DNA from: Thalassotalea euphylliae
GTDB lineage: Bacteria > Pseudomonadota > Gammaproteobacteria > Enterobacterales > Alteromonadaceae
NCBI RefSeq assembly: GCF_003390395.1
Contig: NZ_QUOV01000001.1
Location: 2,356,001 to 2,420,000, forward strand
DNA: 64,000 nt
Reading direction: 5' to 3'
The position numbers were made by a program, and so were the translations under genes. Below, piece by piece: positions 8,893-18,395 of the stretch (position 1 is its first letter; each line of letters begins with the position of its first letter). The notes under the pieces were generated by a model. The model did not search any database. It saw only the letters and a program-made list of their open reading frames with translations, and had not been told where the DNA came from.

Positions 8893-9792
8893 CTACTTAT
8901 TTTTAGTTGCCTTGCTATTTCTGTTGCTAATCACTCTGTTGCTGTTCATTCTGTTACTGTTCAGCCTATTGCTATTCACTCTATTACTGTTCATAGAAGG
9001 CACTCGCGCTGGCTGTAGACTTGGGCGTAATCGCCATTTAGGTTTTATCGGTGTCAGTGGGTGTACGCGTTTTTTCGCGACAATCACATAAATACTGCCA
9101 ATGGCGGGAAAATATGCTTGTGCGAGTTTTTGCCATGCTTGTTTTATTTTACCCTGTGGCAAAGGTTGTTCATTGCCATCAGCATCTGCTGCAGATTTAG
9201 CTGTTTCTTGCTTTACTGCTGTTTGATTATCTGCTGAGGCTTGCCCAGCTAGTGTTGAATGCAGTAAACGCGTATCTTCCAAGATTTCAAAGCCCATCAA
9301 CTCAAGCCAATCTTTAACCCGCATCGGGGTAAAAAAGTGCTCTCGCCATGGCATTTGTTTGCGGCGATATGGCAGTATTTTATTTAATCCGGCAAAACTT
9401 ATCGGGTTGTAACCGGTAATCACCATGTAGCCATTGGGAATTAGTACCCTACTCGCTTCCCTGAGCACATGGTGTGGGTCAACACTAAATTCTAATGCAT
9501 GCCCCAGTAAACACACATCTACGCTGTGTTCGATAAACGGCAAGTCGTCAATATCAGCAATAACAGAACTATTATGACGACAATGAGCGACAGTGATTTG
9601 ATGCTTAATGGGTGATAAGTGGGTATCTAAAGCGCCACTCAATGCCCCTATTTTCATCAGATGATAACCAAAGAATTTCGCAGTCCACGGCGCGATTGTT
9701 TGATTAATCGCATCGAGTATCACATTGCCCATCGGCAAAGACTGCCAGCTTTGCGGCGAGCTCGGTTCTCGGAAGGCTAAAGCCGATTTCAT
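8893..9792 (-). CDS. yafS: Class I SAM-dependent methyltransferase, YafS-like
   Basis: Protein of 299 residues. The core is a type 11 methyltransferase fold: AHCRHNSSVIADIDDLPFIE, VCLLGHALEFSVDPHHVLRE, ASRVLIPNGYMVITGYNP and a helix MRVKDWLELMGFEILED. The canonical GxGxG loop is degenerate, as in YafS homologues. Divergent placement beside gloB matches the conserved yafS/gloB arrangement of enterobacteria and relatives. The tail is odd: residues 267-291 are five tandem copies of x-N-S-N-R encoded by a 15-bp DNA repeat, followed by a Lys-rich end. The substrate is unknown. Confidence 0.8.
   Translation of the reverse strand: MKSALAFREPSSPQSWQSLPMGNVILDAINQTIAPWTAKFFGYHLMKIGALSGALDTHLSPIKHQITVAHCRHNSSVIADIDDLPFIEHSVDVCLLGHALEFSVDPHHVLREASRVLIPNGYMVITGYNPISFAGLNKILPYRRKQMPWREHFFTPMRVKDWLELMGFEILEDTRLLHSTLAGQASADNQTAVKQETAKSAADADGNEQPLPQGKIKQAWQKLAQAYFPAIGSIYVIVAKKRVHPLTPIKPKWRLRPSLQPARVPSMNSNRVNSNRLNSNRMNSNRVISNRNSKATKNK
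8920..8994 (-). repeat. Five 15-bp tandem repeats encoding xNSNR
   Basis: In-frame tandem repeat within the 3' end of the YafS-like gene, encoding MNSNR, VNSNR, LNSNR, MNSNR and VISNR. Each unit is five codons, so changes in copy number keep the frame. The tail follows the folded domain and looks disordered and basic. Confidence 0.9.
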
Positions 9793-9910
9793 CGTTACGT
9801 ATTACTCCAACAGCTATTTACACCCATGACTACTCGTTATTTTTATGCAAACGACTTAATTTAGTTATACTAGCCAACAATTGGGCACATTTAGCGAATT
9901 AAACAACTCT

Positions 9911-10690
9911 ATGACTATTAATATAACGGCGATTCATGCATTTAACGACAATTATATTTGGGCGATTACACAAGAAAATGAACCTGAACTAACACTTGTC
10001 GATCCAGGCCAAGCCGAACCTTGTATAGACTACATCGAAGCTAACGACCTGAAACTGACCAATATATTGATTACTCATCATCATGGTGATCATGTTGGCG
10101 CTGTTAAAGCGCTTGTTGCGCAATATGGTAACGACATAAATATTTATGGCCCTGCCACTGAAAACATTCCCCTTTGTCGTTATCCATTAACCGAGGGCGA
10201 TAGCGTCAATATCGATAAGCCTCAACTTAGTTTTCAGGTGCTTGATGTTCCCGGTCACACCGCAGGCCATATTGTTTACGTTAACGACGATGTTCTTTTT
10301 TGTGGCGATACATTATTTAGTGGCGGTTGTGGCCGTTTATTTGAAGGTACGCCTGCGCAAATGCACCACTCACTTGCCAAGCTTAAACAATTGCCACCAT
10401 CAACAACTGTGTACTGTGCGCACGAATACACCTTAGCCAATTTAGCGTTTGCGCAAGCCGTTGAGCCAAATAATGGTGAACTCAATGAATATGTAGAAAC
10501 CGCTAAGCAATTAAGAGCACAGCAAATAGCTACCATACCCACCACAATGGCAAGAGAATTGGCAATTAATCCTTTTTTACGTGCTGACCAAGCTGAAGTT
10601 CAGCAAAGCGCGCAATCATACACTGGCGCAACACTTAGTAATGAAGTTGACGTGTTCGCTGCGGTTCGACGCTGGAAAGATGAATTTTAG
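9911..10690 (+). CDS. gloB: Hydroxyacylglutathione hydrolase (glyoxalase II)
   Basis: Metallo-beta-lactamase-fold enzyme of 259 residues that hydrolyses S-D-lactoylglutathione to D-lactate and glutathione in methylglyoxal detoxification. Metal ligands are in ITHHHGDHVGAV; further family motifs are VPGHTAGHIVYV, LFCGDTLFSGGCGRLFEG and VYCAHEYTLANLAFA. The ATG at 9911 gives the standard N-terminus (ITAIHAFNDNYIWAI); the frame extends 10 residues to a TTG at 9881, which is less likely. It is divergent from the YafS gene and followed by mltD, as in many gammaproteobacteria. Confidence 0.96.
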   Translation: MTINITAIHAFNDNYIWAITQENEPELTLVDPGQAEPCIDYIEANDLKLTNILITHHHGDHVGAVKALVAQYGNDINIYGPATENIPLCRYPLTEGDSVNIDKPQLSFQVLDVPGHTAGHIVYVNDDVLFCGDTLFSGGCGRLFEGTPAQMHHSLAKLKQLPPSTTVYCAHEYTLANLAFAQAVEPNNGELNEYVETAKQLRAQQIATIPTTMARELAINPFLRADQAEVQQSAQSYTGATLSNEVDVFAAVRRWKDEF

Positions 10691-10774
10691 CGACGATTGA
10701 TGAAATTTAATAACAACTTGAATTAGTTATTCAAACCAGTAGAATTCGGTTAGTTTTTGTCAAAATAAGCGTCT

Positions 10775-12394
10775 ATGAAGCAGTTAACACTTTCAATATC
10801 AGCCTCTTTACTATTGCTCGGCTGTCAAACCACGCAGCAAGAGCAGTCATCTGATTTAATCGCCGCTAACGAATACATCGCGACTCCGGTTGAAATCAAT
10901 CAAGCATTAATGGCTGATGAATCCATAGACGTTATTCATCCTGTAGCTGACGTTGATATTAATTTAGCGGATGATGACATACATATCTCTGATGATATTT
11001 GGCAACACATTCAACAACAAATTACGTTCGATATTCCGCAAAACAAACGTGTTGTTGTACAGCGCAACTGGTATGCAAAACACCAAAGCTATTTAGATCG
11101 CGTTGCAAAGCGCGCAGAGCCATTTTTGCACTACATAGTGCAAGAGCTTGAAAAGAATGATATGCCAATTGAAATGGCATTGTTGCCAATTGTTGAAAGT
11201 GCCTTTGACCCGTTTGCCTACTCTCACGGGCGAGCTTCTGGCATGTGGCAATTTGTACCAGGTACAGGTAAACGCTTTGGCATGAAGCAAAATTGGTGGT
11301 ACGACGGCAGACGCGACGTGATTGCCTCAACCGATGGCGCCATTAAATACCTTAAATACCTACATAAATATTTTGACGGTGACTGGTTATTAGCCCTAGC
11401 AGCCTATAACTCAGGTGAAGGTCGAGTCAAACGAGCAATGAAAGCTAATGCACGTAAGAACAAGCCTACTGATTTTTGGTCACTTGATTTACCTAAAGAA
11501 ACTCGCGCTTATGTGCCGAAACTGCTAGCACTAGCTGATATTGTTAAGCGTCCTGATGACTTCGGTTTGAACTTATACAAAATTAATAACAACCAAGTCA
11601 TTTCAACGGTTGATATTAAATCTCAACTCGATTTAGCCAAAGCCGCGCGGTTAGCTGATTTATCTCTTGCTGAATTTCAACGACTAAACCCAGGTTTTAA
11701 TCGTTGGGCAACCGACCCTGACGGGCCACATTATGTGGTTGTACCAACCGCAAAAGTTGAAGCATTTGAAACAGGTTTAGCAAAACTGACCGATAAAGAG
11801 CGTTTGTCTTGGCAGCGTTATCAGATCAAATCAGGTGACAGCTTAATTCGTATCGCCAAGAAGTTTCATACCACACCAGAGCTGATCCGCAGAGTTAACA
11901 GCATTAAAGGCAATAATATTCGCGCAGGTAAACATTTGCTGATCCCTGTCGCGGCGCAAGCGCTTGATGACTACATTTTGTCGCAAGAACAGCGTTTAAC
12001 CAAAACCCAGCAGCGCAAACGCAATGGCATCAAAACCTACCACAAGGTGAAATCAGGCGACACACTTTGGGACATTAGCCGCTTATACAATGTCTCTACC
12101 AAGAGCATTGCGAAGTGGAATGGCATGGCACCGCGTGATTACATTAAACCAGGTCAAAAGCTCGTGATTTGGCAAAAGAGTGGTTTAAAGCAGTCAGCCG
12201 GTAAACCCGCTGAACAAGTTGTCATGCGCAATATTACTTACAAGGTTCGTCGTGGTGACTCATTTGCCCGTATCGCGAATAAGTTTAACGTGTCCATTAA
12301 AGATATTGAGCGTTGGAATAGTTTGAGCCGCAAAAACTACTTACAACCAGGCCAAATGCTGAAATTGTCTGTTGACGTTACCAATAGTATCTAG
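10775..12394 (+). CDS. mltD: Membrane-bound lytic murein transglycosylase D
   Basis: Lipoprotein of 539 residues that cleaves peptidoglycan glycan strands. The lipobox is LLLLGC (C at residue 17). The SLT/goose-lysozyme-like catalytic domain spans roughly 90-260, with the catalytic Glu in LPIVESAFDPFAYS, then ASGMWQFVPGTGKRFGM and ALAAYNSGEGRVKRA. Three LysM peptidoglycan-binding repeats follow: YQIKSGDSLIRIAKKF (about 349), YHKVKSGDTLWDISRLY (about 424) and YKVRRGDSFARIANKF (about 490). It is 84 bp downstream of gloB and ended by a strong terminator. Confidence 0.96.
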   Translation: MKQLTLSISASLLLLGCQTTQQEQSSDLIAANEYIATPVEINQALMADESIDVIHPVADVDINLADDDIHISDDIWQHIQQQITFDIPQNKRVVVQRNWYAKHQSYLDRVAKRAEPFLHYIVQELEKNDMPIEMALLPIVESAFDPFAYSHGRASGMWQFVPGTGKRFGMKQNWWYDGRRDVIASTDGAIKYLKYLHKYFDGDWLLALAAYNSGEGRVKRAMKANARKNKPTDFWSLDLPKETRAYVPKLLALADIVKRPDDFGLNLYKINNNQVISTVDIKSQLDLAKAARLADLSLAEFQRLNPGFNRWATDPDGPHYVVVPTAKVEAFETGLAKLTDKERLSWQRYQIKSGDSLIRIAKKFHTTPELIRRVNSIKGNNIRAGKHLLIPVAAQALDDYILSQEQRLTKTQQRKRNGIKTYHKVKSGDTLWDISRLYNVSTKSIAKWNGMAPRDYIKPGQKLVIWQKSGLKQSAGKPAEQVVMRNITYKVRRGDSFARIANKFNVSIKDIERWNSLSRKNYLQPGQMLKLSVDVTNSI

Positions 12395-12432
12395 GCGATA
12401 AGCGTCTTTCTTCTTGGAATATTAATATGATT

Positions 12433-12459
12433 AAAACGGCTCCTTAAGGAGCCGTTTTT
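12433..12459 (+). terminator. Rho-independent terminator after mltD
   Basis: A 26-bp perfect palindrome (AAAACGGCTCC and its complement) directly followed by a T run, 39 bp past the mltD stop. The symmetric A and T tracts could act in both directions. Confidence 0.92.
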
Positions 12460-12528
12460 CACTAAGCTAATGATTGTGGTTTTGGCTTCTAATTTAATTG
12501 GTACAAATGACAAACACTTGAAAATCAG

Positions 12529-13146
12529 ATGATAGATACCACCCTGCTCGCCGTTTTTATTCCAACCATTTTTTTCGTTAGCATCACACCCGGCATGTGC
12601 ATGACCTTAGCGATGACGCTGGGCATGTCTATTGGCGTCAGGCGCACGCTATTTATGATGTTTGGTGAGCTATTGGGCGTTGCTAGCGTTGCCATTGCTG
12701 CTGTAATGGGGGTTGCGGCGGTAATGCTTAACTACCCTAGCGCATTCGCCGCCCTAAAAATTATCGGTGGCATTTATTTAGCGTATATCGGTATTAACAT
12801 GTGGCGATCGAAAGGCAAGCTTGCCATTAGTAAAGACGACAACGGAGAAAGACAGCCGCTACAACTTTTTTCACAAGGCTTTGTCACCGCAATAGCAAAC
12901 CCCAAAGGCTGGGCGTTTATGGTTTCCTTACTACCGCCTTTTATTAACCAATCAATGCCACTGGCACCGCAGCTAAGCTTTCTGGTCGCCATTATCTTAC
13001 TTTCAGAGTTTATTTGCATGATGCTGTATGCAACGGGTGGGAAAACCATAGGTAAGTTACTCACCTCGCAGGGCAACGTGAAATTACTCAATAGAATTTC
13101 AGGTGGGTTAATGCTTTGTGTCGCACTATGGCTATTTGCTAGCTAG
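12529..13146 (+). CDS. LysE/RhtB-family amino acid exporter
   Basis: Inner-membrane translocator of 205 residues with about six membrane segments. The family signature near the N-terminus is FVSITPGMCMTLAMTLGMSIG, followed by GGIYLAYIGINMWRSKG and the FVTAIANPKGWAFMVSLLPPF segment typical of LysE/RhtB proteins. It probably exports an amino acid or derivative; the substrate is unknown. No LysR partner is adjacent. Transcription is separate from mltD because of the intervening terminator. Confidence 0.9.
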   Translation: MIDTTLLAVFIPTIFFVSITPGMCMTLAMTLGMSIGVRRTLFMMFGELLGVASVAIAAVMGVAAVMLNYPSAFAALKIIGGIYLAYIGINMWRSKGKLAISKDDNGERQPLQLFSQGFVTAIANPKGWAFMVSLLPPFINQSMPLAPQLSFLVAIILLSEFICMMLYATGGKTIGKLLTSQGNVKLLNRISGGLMLCVALWLFAS

Positions 13147-13153
13147 CAGCTTT

Positions 13154-13220
13154 TTATAAAAGTGAAGTATAAAAGTCATAGATAAAAGTGATGTATAAAA
13201 GTGATGGATAAAATCCATCA
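13154..13220. repeat. Tandem TATAAAAGTGATG-like repeats ending in a hairpin
   Basis: Four to five imperfect copies of a 12-14 bp unit (TATAAAAGTGATG and variants) follow the LysE-type gene. The last copy merges into a perfect hairpin, TGATGGAT-AAA-ATCCATCA, at 13202-13220. This is the space between two convergent genes; the hairpin lacks a T run. Confidence 0.6.
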
Positions 13221-13266
13221 ATAGCAGTCATGATTAGCAGCTAAACTGTAAGACTATCCCCGAAGA

Positions 13267-13731
13267 TTACAATAAATCTTCAGGTATGGCGTTGAAACTT
13301 TGAAAACTTTGCACGGTAAAACTAACTGTTTGCGTCTCGCCAATGGCCGATTCAAGCGTTAACCACACTCGCCATGTCATTTGTGCTTGTGCGCAGCTAC
13401 CGAACATGGTGTGCGCCGCCCAGCCACCATCGCTTACCTGTTTGAAAAACAATGGGATTTTACCCATGTACATGTCTTCGCCAGCCATGTGTGCGCTGGT
13501 TACAGTAAGCTCATTTGGTAGCGCCAAGATATGCATCTCAAACGGCGTTTCAGCAACTAAAAATTTAGTATTAAAACCTAGACTAATCTCGCCAAACTGA
13601 GTGGATAATTGACAACTAGATTGACCATAAATGCAGCCAACCTCCTGGCTAATATCTATGCGATTACCGCTTGGTTTACAGCCAAATAAAGAGAATAAAA
13701 ACAAAATGATATAAGTGTATTTTTTGGTCAC
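13267..13731 (-). CDS. Hypothetical lipoprotein
   Basis: Protein of 154 residues with a lipoprotein signal (IILFLFSLFGC, Cys at 18). The mature part has several cysteines (VGCIYGQSSCQLS, FGSCAQAQMTWRV) and alternating hydrophobic stretches suggesting a beta-sandwich. HMAGEDMYMGKIPLFF and AAHTMFGSCAQAQMTW carry His and Met residues that might bind metal, a possibility of interest beside cbb3 oxidase genes, which need copper. No family was recognised, and the copper idea is inference only. Confidence 0.65.
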   Translation of the reverse strand: MTKKYTYIILFLFSLFGCKPSGNRIDISQEVGCIYGQSSCQLSTQFGEISLGFNTKFLVAETPFEMHILALPNELTVTSAHMAGEDMYMGKIPLFFKQVSDGGWAAHTMFGSCAQAQMTWRVWLTLESAIGETQTVSFTVQSFQSFNAIPEDLL

Positions 13732-14011
13732 AACACTGCCGTTTCACGGTCGATAAAATGGTATTTTACTGGCATTTTTATTGATTATGGCGGATATCTC
13801 AGTTTTTTTTTGATTTAGAACAGGTTTTACCCGTAACGCTAATGACTTTTTGGGGGTAACTCTTTAATATGCGCACGGGTTGGAGAACCGCTGGTGACTC
13901 ACAAAATTTGGTCTATAACTTAAGGTTAGCTTTGAGTGAGATCGTTTTGCGGGCCATTAGGCGCAATCCACGTTCTGTTAATGAATAACTAAAAACTGCG
14001 GAAACCATAAC

Positions 14012-15436
14012 ATGAGTCAAAGTAATACAGCAGCAGTAGACTACAACATGAAAGTTGTACGTCAATTTACTGTGATGACTGTCATTTGGGGGTTTGTAGG
14101 TACGCTAGTTGGTGTCTTAATTGCAGCTCAATTAATTTGGCCTGCGCTAAATTTCGATACTCCTTGGCTAACCTACTCCCGTTTACGTCCACTGCACACC
14201 AATGCGGTAATCTTCGCTTTTGGTACTAGTGCACTTTTCGCTACATCTTACTATGTTGTACAACGTACTTGTAAAACAGCATTGTTTGGTGGCAGCTTAG
14301 CATCGTTCACCTTCTGGGGTTGGCAGGCCGTTATCCTTGCTGCCGTAATCACCCTACCGTTAGGTTACACTTCAAGTAAGGAATACGCTGAATTAGAATG
14401 GCCGATTGATATTGCTATCACGGTAGTTTGGGTAAGCTATGCAATTGTATTCTTTGGTACTGTAATCAAACGAACGACCTCGCACATCTACGTTGCGAAC
14501 TGGTTCTTCGGTGGCTTCATCATTACCGTTGCGGTATTGCACATTGGTAACAGCATGGCAATTCCAATTTCTGGTATGAAGTCTTACTCGATTTACTCCG
14601 GTGCAATCGACGCAATGATGCAATGGTGGTACGGTCACAACGCTGTAGGTTTCCTACTAACAGCAGGTTTCCTTGGTATGATGTACTACTTCGTACCTAA
14701 GCAAGCAGAACGTCCAGTTTACTCTTACCGTTTATCTATTGTTCACTTCTGGGCACTAGTATCACTATACATTTGGGCAGGTCCTCACCACTTACACTAC
14801 ACGGCACTTCCTGACTGGGCACAAAGCTTAGGTATGGTAATGTCTGTTGTATTATTCCTTCCTTCTTGGGGTGGTATGATCAACGGTATCATGACGTTGT
14901 CTGGTGCATGGCACAAACTACGTAATGACCCTATTCTTCGTTTCCTAATCGTTTCATTGTCTTTCTACGGTATGTCTACTTTCGAAGGCCCAATGATGGC
15001 GATTAAATCTGTAAACGCACTATCTCACTACACTGACTGGACTGTTGGTCACGTTCACTCAGGTGCGTTAGGTTGGGTTGCAATGGTTTCAATTGGTGCA
15101 ATGTACCACTTAATTCCAGTGTTATTTAGCCAAGAGCGTATGTACAGCGTTCGCTTAATCAACATCCACTTCTGGATGCACACTGCGGGTATCGTTTTAT
15201 ACATCGTAGCAATGTGGATTTCAGGTGTAATGCAAGGCTTAATGTGGCGTGCAGTTAACACTGACGGTACGTTAACTTATAGCTTTGTTGAAAGCTTAAC
15301 GGCTTCTTACCCATTCTACTTTATGCGTTTCTTAGGTGGTGTATTGGTTGTAGCTGGTTTCGGTATCATGATCTACAACATGTTAAAAACCATAGGTGCT
15401 GAAAACGGCAGCCTTAAGAAAGTTGAAGCAGCTTAA
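14012..15436 (+). CDS. ccoN: cbb3-type cytochrome c oxidase subunit I
   Basis: Catalytic heme-copper subunit of the high-affinity terminal oxidase, 474 residues and about 12 membrane helices. Heme and CuB histidines are visible in [56 protein letters not shown] and [26 protein letters not shown] carries the tyrosine position used for the cross-linked cofactor in this family. It is the first gene of ccoNOQP; ccoO starts 11 bp downstream. A weak Fnr-like site, TTGAT-N4-AACAG, is at 13810-13823, about 190 bp upstream. Confidence 0.98.
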   Translation: MSQSNTAAVDYNMKVVRQFTVMTVIWGFVGTLVGVLIAAQLIWPALNFDTPWLTYSRLRPLHTNAVIFAFGTSALFATSYYVVQRTCKTALFGGSLASFTFWGWQAVILAAVITLPLGYTSSKEYAELEWPIDIAITVVWVSYAIVFFGTVIKRTTSHIYVANWFFGGFIITVAVLHIGNSMAIPISGMKSYSIYSGAIDAMMQWWYGHNAVGFLLTAGFLGMMYYFVPKQAERPVYSYRLSIVHFWALVSLYIWAGPHHLHYTALPDWAQSLGMVMSVVLFLPSWGGMINGIMTLSGAWHKLRNDPILRFLIVSLSFYGMSTFEGPMMAIKSVNALSHYTDWTVGHVHSGALGWVAMVSIGAMYHLIPVLFSQERMYSVRLINIHFWMHTAGIVLYIVAMWISGVMQGLMWRAVNTDGTLTYSFVESLTASYPFYFMRFLGGVLVVAGFGIMIYNMLKTIGAENGSLKKVEAA

Positions 15437-15447
15437 GGAGCGTTATC

Positions 15448-16104
15448 ATGGCTAATAATATGCAAAACAAGCACGAAAAAGTTGAAAAGCACGTTGGCTG
15501 GTTCTTCATCTTTACGATTATGGCGATCAGTATTGGTGGTTTAGTGGAAATTACCCCACTATTCTTCCAAAAAGAAACAACGACGCCGGTAACTAACTTA
15601 CGTCCATACACTGCACTAGAAATGGAAGGTCGTGACATTTACATCCGTGAAGGTTGTAACGTATGTCACAGTCAAATGATCCGTCCTTTCCGTGCAGAAA
15701 CTGAACGCTACGGTCACTACTCAGTTGCTGGTGAGCACGTATGGGAGCATCCGTTCCTATGGGGTTCTAAGCGTACTGGTCCTGATTTAGCGCGCGTAGG
15801 TGGCCGTTACAGTGATGACTGGCATCGTGCTCACTTAATCGACCCACGCTCGGTAGTGCCAGAGTCAAACATGCCATCGTTCAGATGGTTAGAAGAGAAC
15901 ACCTTAGACGGCAAGCTAACTGCGAAGAAGTTAGAAACGTTCAACATGTTAACTCGTAACCGTGGCCATAAAGATGAAAATGGCAACCCTATTCCACTTT
16001 ACTCAGCTGAAGACATCGCAAACGCACGTTCTGACGTACAAGGTAAAACGGAAATGGAAGCTATCATCGCTTACCTTCAGTCGTTAGGTCACGCATTGAA
16101 GTAA
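15448..16104 (+). CDS. ccoO: cbb3-type cytochrome c oxidase subunit II
   Basis: Membrane-anchored mono-heme cytochrome c of 218 residues. One N-terminal helix (about 17-38) is followed by a periplasmic domain with heme motif [14 protein letters not shown] (CxxCH, about 68-72), then [20 protein letters not shown] and VPESNMPSF, whose Met is the likely axial ligand. It transfers electrons from CcoP to CcoN. It is 11 bp after ccoN and 5 bp before ccoQ. Confidence 0.98.
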   Translation: MANNMQNKHEKVEKHVGWFFIFTIMAISIGGLVEITPLFFQKETTTPVTNLRPYTALEMEGRDIYIREGCNVCHSQMIRPFRAETERYGHYSVAGEHVWEHPFLWGSKRTGPDLARVGGRYSDDWHRAHLIDPRSVVPESNMPSFRWLEENTLDGKLTAKKLETFNMLTRNRGHKDENGNPIPLYSAEDIANARSDVQGKTEMEAIIAYLQSLGHALK

Positions 16105-16109
16105 TCACC

Positions 16110-16283
16110 ATGGACTATGGAACACTAAGAGGGTTAATTGCCCTTCTAATATTGGCACTTTTTATCATCATTGTGGTCTGGGCTTACAGCAAGAGTCGCA
16201 AATCGTCTTTTGACCAAGCAGCGAACTCTATTTTCGAAGAAGACCATAAAGATGAGGTAAACAAACAGGAGACTAATAAATAA
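16110..16283 (+). CDS. ccoQ: cbb3-type cytochrome oxidase subunit CcoQ
   Basis: A 57-codon gene between ccoO and ccoP. It begins MDYGTLRGLIALLILALF, a single membrane helix, then WAYSKSRKSSFDQAAN and an acidic tail. Size, position and the Y/W-rich turn after the helix fit CcoQ, the small assembly and stability subunit. Its TAA overlaps the ccoP ATG by one base (TAATG), which implies translational coupling. Confidence 0.93.
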   Translation: MDYGTLRGLIALLILALFIIIVVWAYSKSRKSSFDQAANSIFEEDHKDEVNKQETNK

Positions 16284-17257
16284 TGTCTAGCTTCTGGAGT
16301 ATTTGGATTACAGTTCTTTCACTAGGAACATTAGTAGGTTGTTACCTATTATTACGCTGGTGTTTAAAGAACTTCGCTGGTGTCCCTGAAGGCGAATCAA
16401 TGGGACACGAATTTGATGGTATCGAAGAATTAAACAACCCACTTCCTAAGTGGTGGTCGACATTCTTCCTAATTACTATCATTTGGGGCTTCGGCTACTT
16501 ACTTTTCTACCCTGGTTTAGGTAACTGGCAAGGTCTTTTTGGCTGGAAGTCATCTAACCAAGGTATTATGAGCATCGAAGAGTCAAAAGCGTTAACTGCT
16601 GCTAACTTAAAGTCAGATTCTGGTGTACTTAACCAGTACGACCGTGAAGTAGCGCAAGCTGACGAAAAATACGGCCCAATCTTTGAAGCATACGCAGCGC
16701 GTAGCATTGAAGATTTAGCTGGTGACGAAGAAGCACGTAAAGTAGGTCAACGTTTGTTCCTACAAAACTGTGCACAATGTCACGGCTCTGATGCACGCGG
16801 TACAACTGGCTTCCCTAACCTAACGGACAACGATTGGTTATACGGCGGCACACCAGCTGACATCAAGCACTCATTAATCCACGGCCGTAAGGCTAACGGT
16901 ATGATGGCTTGGAAATCAGCACTAGGTGGTGAGCAAGGTGTTAAAGAAATGGCAGCTTACGTATTAAGCTTAAGTGGCCGTGAAGTTAACGCTGAAGACG
17001 CAGCAAAAGCAGCGCCTAAGTTCGCGATGTGTGCGGCATGTCACGGTCCAGAAGGTCAAGGCAGTAATGCTATGGGTATCGCACTTGGTGCACCTGCCCT
17101 AAACGACAACATCTGGTTATACGGTGGCTCACAAAAAGCCGTTGAAGAATCTATTCGCAATGGCCGTGCCGGTGTAATGCCAGCTTGGTTAGATATCCTA
17201 GGCGAAGAGAAAATTCACGTTATCAGTGCTTACGTTTACAGCTTATCTAATAAGTAA
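16283..17257 (+). CDS. ccoP: cbb3-type cytochrome c oxidase subunit III (diheme)
   Basis: Membrane-anchored diheme cytochrome c of 324 residues. Two N-terminal hydrophobic segments (about 7-27 and 58-77, the latter in the FixP_N-type region WGFGYLLFYPGLGNWQG) precede two cytochrome c domains with heme motifs CAQCHGSDARG (about 167) and CAACHGPEGQG (about 251). It accepts electrons from soluble cytochrome c or the bc1 complex and passes them to CcoO. It is the last gene of the structural operon; a strong terminator follows. Confidence 0.98.
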   Translation: MSSFWSIWITVLSLGTLVGCYLLLRWCLKNFAGVPEGESMGHEFDGIEELNNPLPKWWSTFFLITIIWGFGYLLFYPGLGNWQGLFGWKSSNQGIMSIEESKALTAANLKSDSGVLNQYDREVAQADEKYGPIFEAYAARSIEDLAGDEEARKVGQRLFLQNCAQCHGSDARGTTGFPNLTDNDWLYGGTPADIKHSLIHGRKANGMMAWKSALGGEQGVKEMAAYVLSLSGREVNAEDAAKAAPKFAMCAACHGPEGQGSNAMGIALGAPALNDNIWLYGGSQKAVEESIRNGRAGVMPAWLDILGEEKIHVISAYVYSLSNK

Positions 17258-17280
17258 TCATTAAACGCAAGTTCCTCTTT

Positions 17281-17316
17281 AAAAACGCCTTGCTAAGCAA
17301 TTAGCAAGGCGTTTTT
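17281..17316 (+). terminator. Terminator ending ccoNOQP
   Basis: Perfect 16-bp arms, 17281-17296 and 17301-17316, with a GCAA tetraloop and flanking A and T tracts, 24 bp past the ccoP stop. It separates the oxidase operon from the inserted BRO-N gene. Confidence 0.95.
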
Positions 17317-17456
17317 ATTTTCAATAAGTTGTTTAGTGCAAGTGTTGTTGCAATATGTTATTGTTTTTATTGCATCTAGATAGTCTAAACGTCCTCTAAT
17401 CTCTTTAGCGATAAACCTTTTAAAATAGTTAAACTTTAATAAAACATAAATCAATC

Positions 17457-18221
17457 ATGATCTTATCAGAAACAATTTTTTCTTACGAAAGCGCTGGTGG
17501 TCAATCGGCAATTAGAACCCTAACAAAAGAAGGGAAATTGTATTTCTCACTATTTGATGTTGTAAAGACTATTTCTGCTGAAAATAGAGCGCTCGATGCT
17601 AACAGACCAGGAAAGTCTTTGTTAAATCTTATTAGAGCACATGTTACACACCTCCTCCCTACAGAAGTAATGGTGCGTGACAATATACCGGAAAATATAG
17701 ATGAGCCTCTGAGAGAAGCCTATGTTACGAAAGCAGGTTTGCTTAGAGTAGTTTTACAGGACAATTCACCTGCATGTATTAAATTTCAAGAATGGATACT
17801 TGAAGAAGTCCTTCCAAGTGTAATAGAAACAGGTACTTATACTCACCCGTCGACAAATGCTAACAATACATCGATGTCAGATGGTGACTTTGATGTAGAA
17901 AAAATGTTGTTGATTCAACTACAAGAAACTCGAGAGCGGAAAAAAGCAGATTTGGCACTCAAGAGTGAAATGAATCAACTAGCGGTAGAAGTTGATATGT
18001 TGAAAACAGGAATTAAAACTGGTTTTACGCTGGTCTCACAACATCCAGTTGCCAGAGAGCTTGAAGATGAAAAGCAAGATAGCTTATTTCTTGATTGTAT
18101 TGCGTTGTGTTCGCATTACCCCTCAACTTTCAAATCTGAGCGATTGAATCAAAAAAATGATAAAACATCTAAAGCTTTCTCATTAAATACAATTGAAACC
18201 GCATTGGAAAAATATCAATAA
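17457..18221 (+). CDS. BRO-N (phage antirepressor-type) domain protein
   Basis: Protein of 254 residues. The N-terminal 125 residues look like a BRO-N/antirepressor domain: KLYFSLFDVVKTISAENRAL, then EAYVTKAGLLRVVLQDNSPA and CIKFQEWILEEVLPSVIETG, the last being the strongest hallmark of the family. A Ser/Thr/Asn linker leads to a charged helical region (about 150-190) and a short C-terminal part without an evident family. Such proteins are typical of phages and mobile elements and bind DNA or modulate repressors. It stands alone between ccoP and fixH, where related genomes usually have none. No good ribosome site precedes the ATG. Confidence 0.8.
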   Translation: MILSETIFSYESAGGQSAIRTLTKEGKLYFSLFDVVKTISAENRALDANRPGKSLLNLIRAHVTHLLPTEVMVRDNIPENIDEPLREAYVTKAGLLRVVLQDNSPACIKFQEWILEEVLPSVIETGTYTHPSTNANNTSMSDGDFDVEKMLLIQLQETRERKKADLALKSEMNQLAVEVDMLKTGIKTGFTLVSQHPVARELEDEKQDSLFLDCIALCSHYPSTFKSERLNQKNDKTSKAFSLNTIETALEKYQ

Positions 18222-18395
18222 ACCAATAAATACCAGCTACTTAGTTCGGCTACATTGCTTCATTATCATTTGGCGAACAAACTAACATGTTTTATTGATA
18301 CAGATCTTTAATTTTCGATTAAATCGTAGAGCCCGACGATGAAAAACGCTACAATATTGCCCTTATTTGTCGTAACTAGACTGTAGAATAAATTA

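Noticed and set aside
11022..11330. 102-codon minus-strand frame inside mltD
   Set aside because: It covers the catalytic domain of MltD in antisense and resembles no protein.
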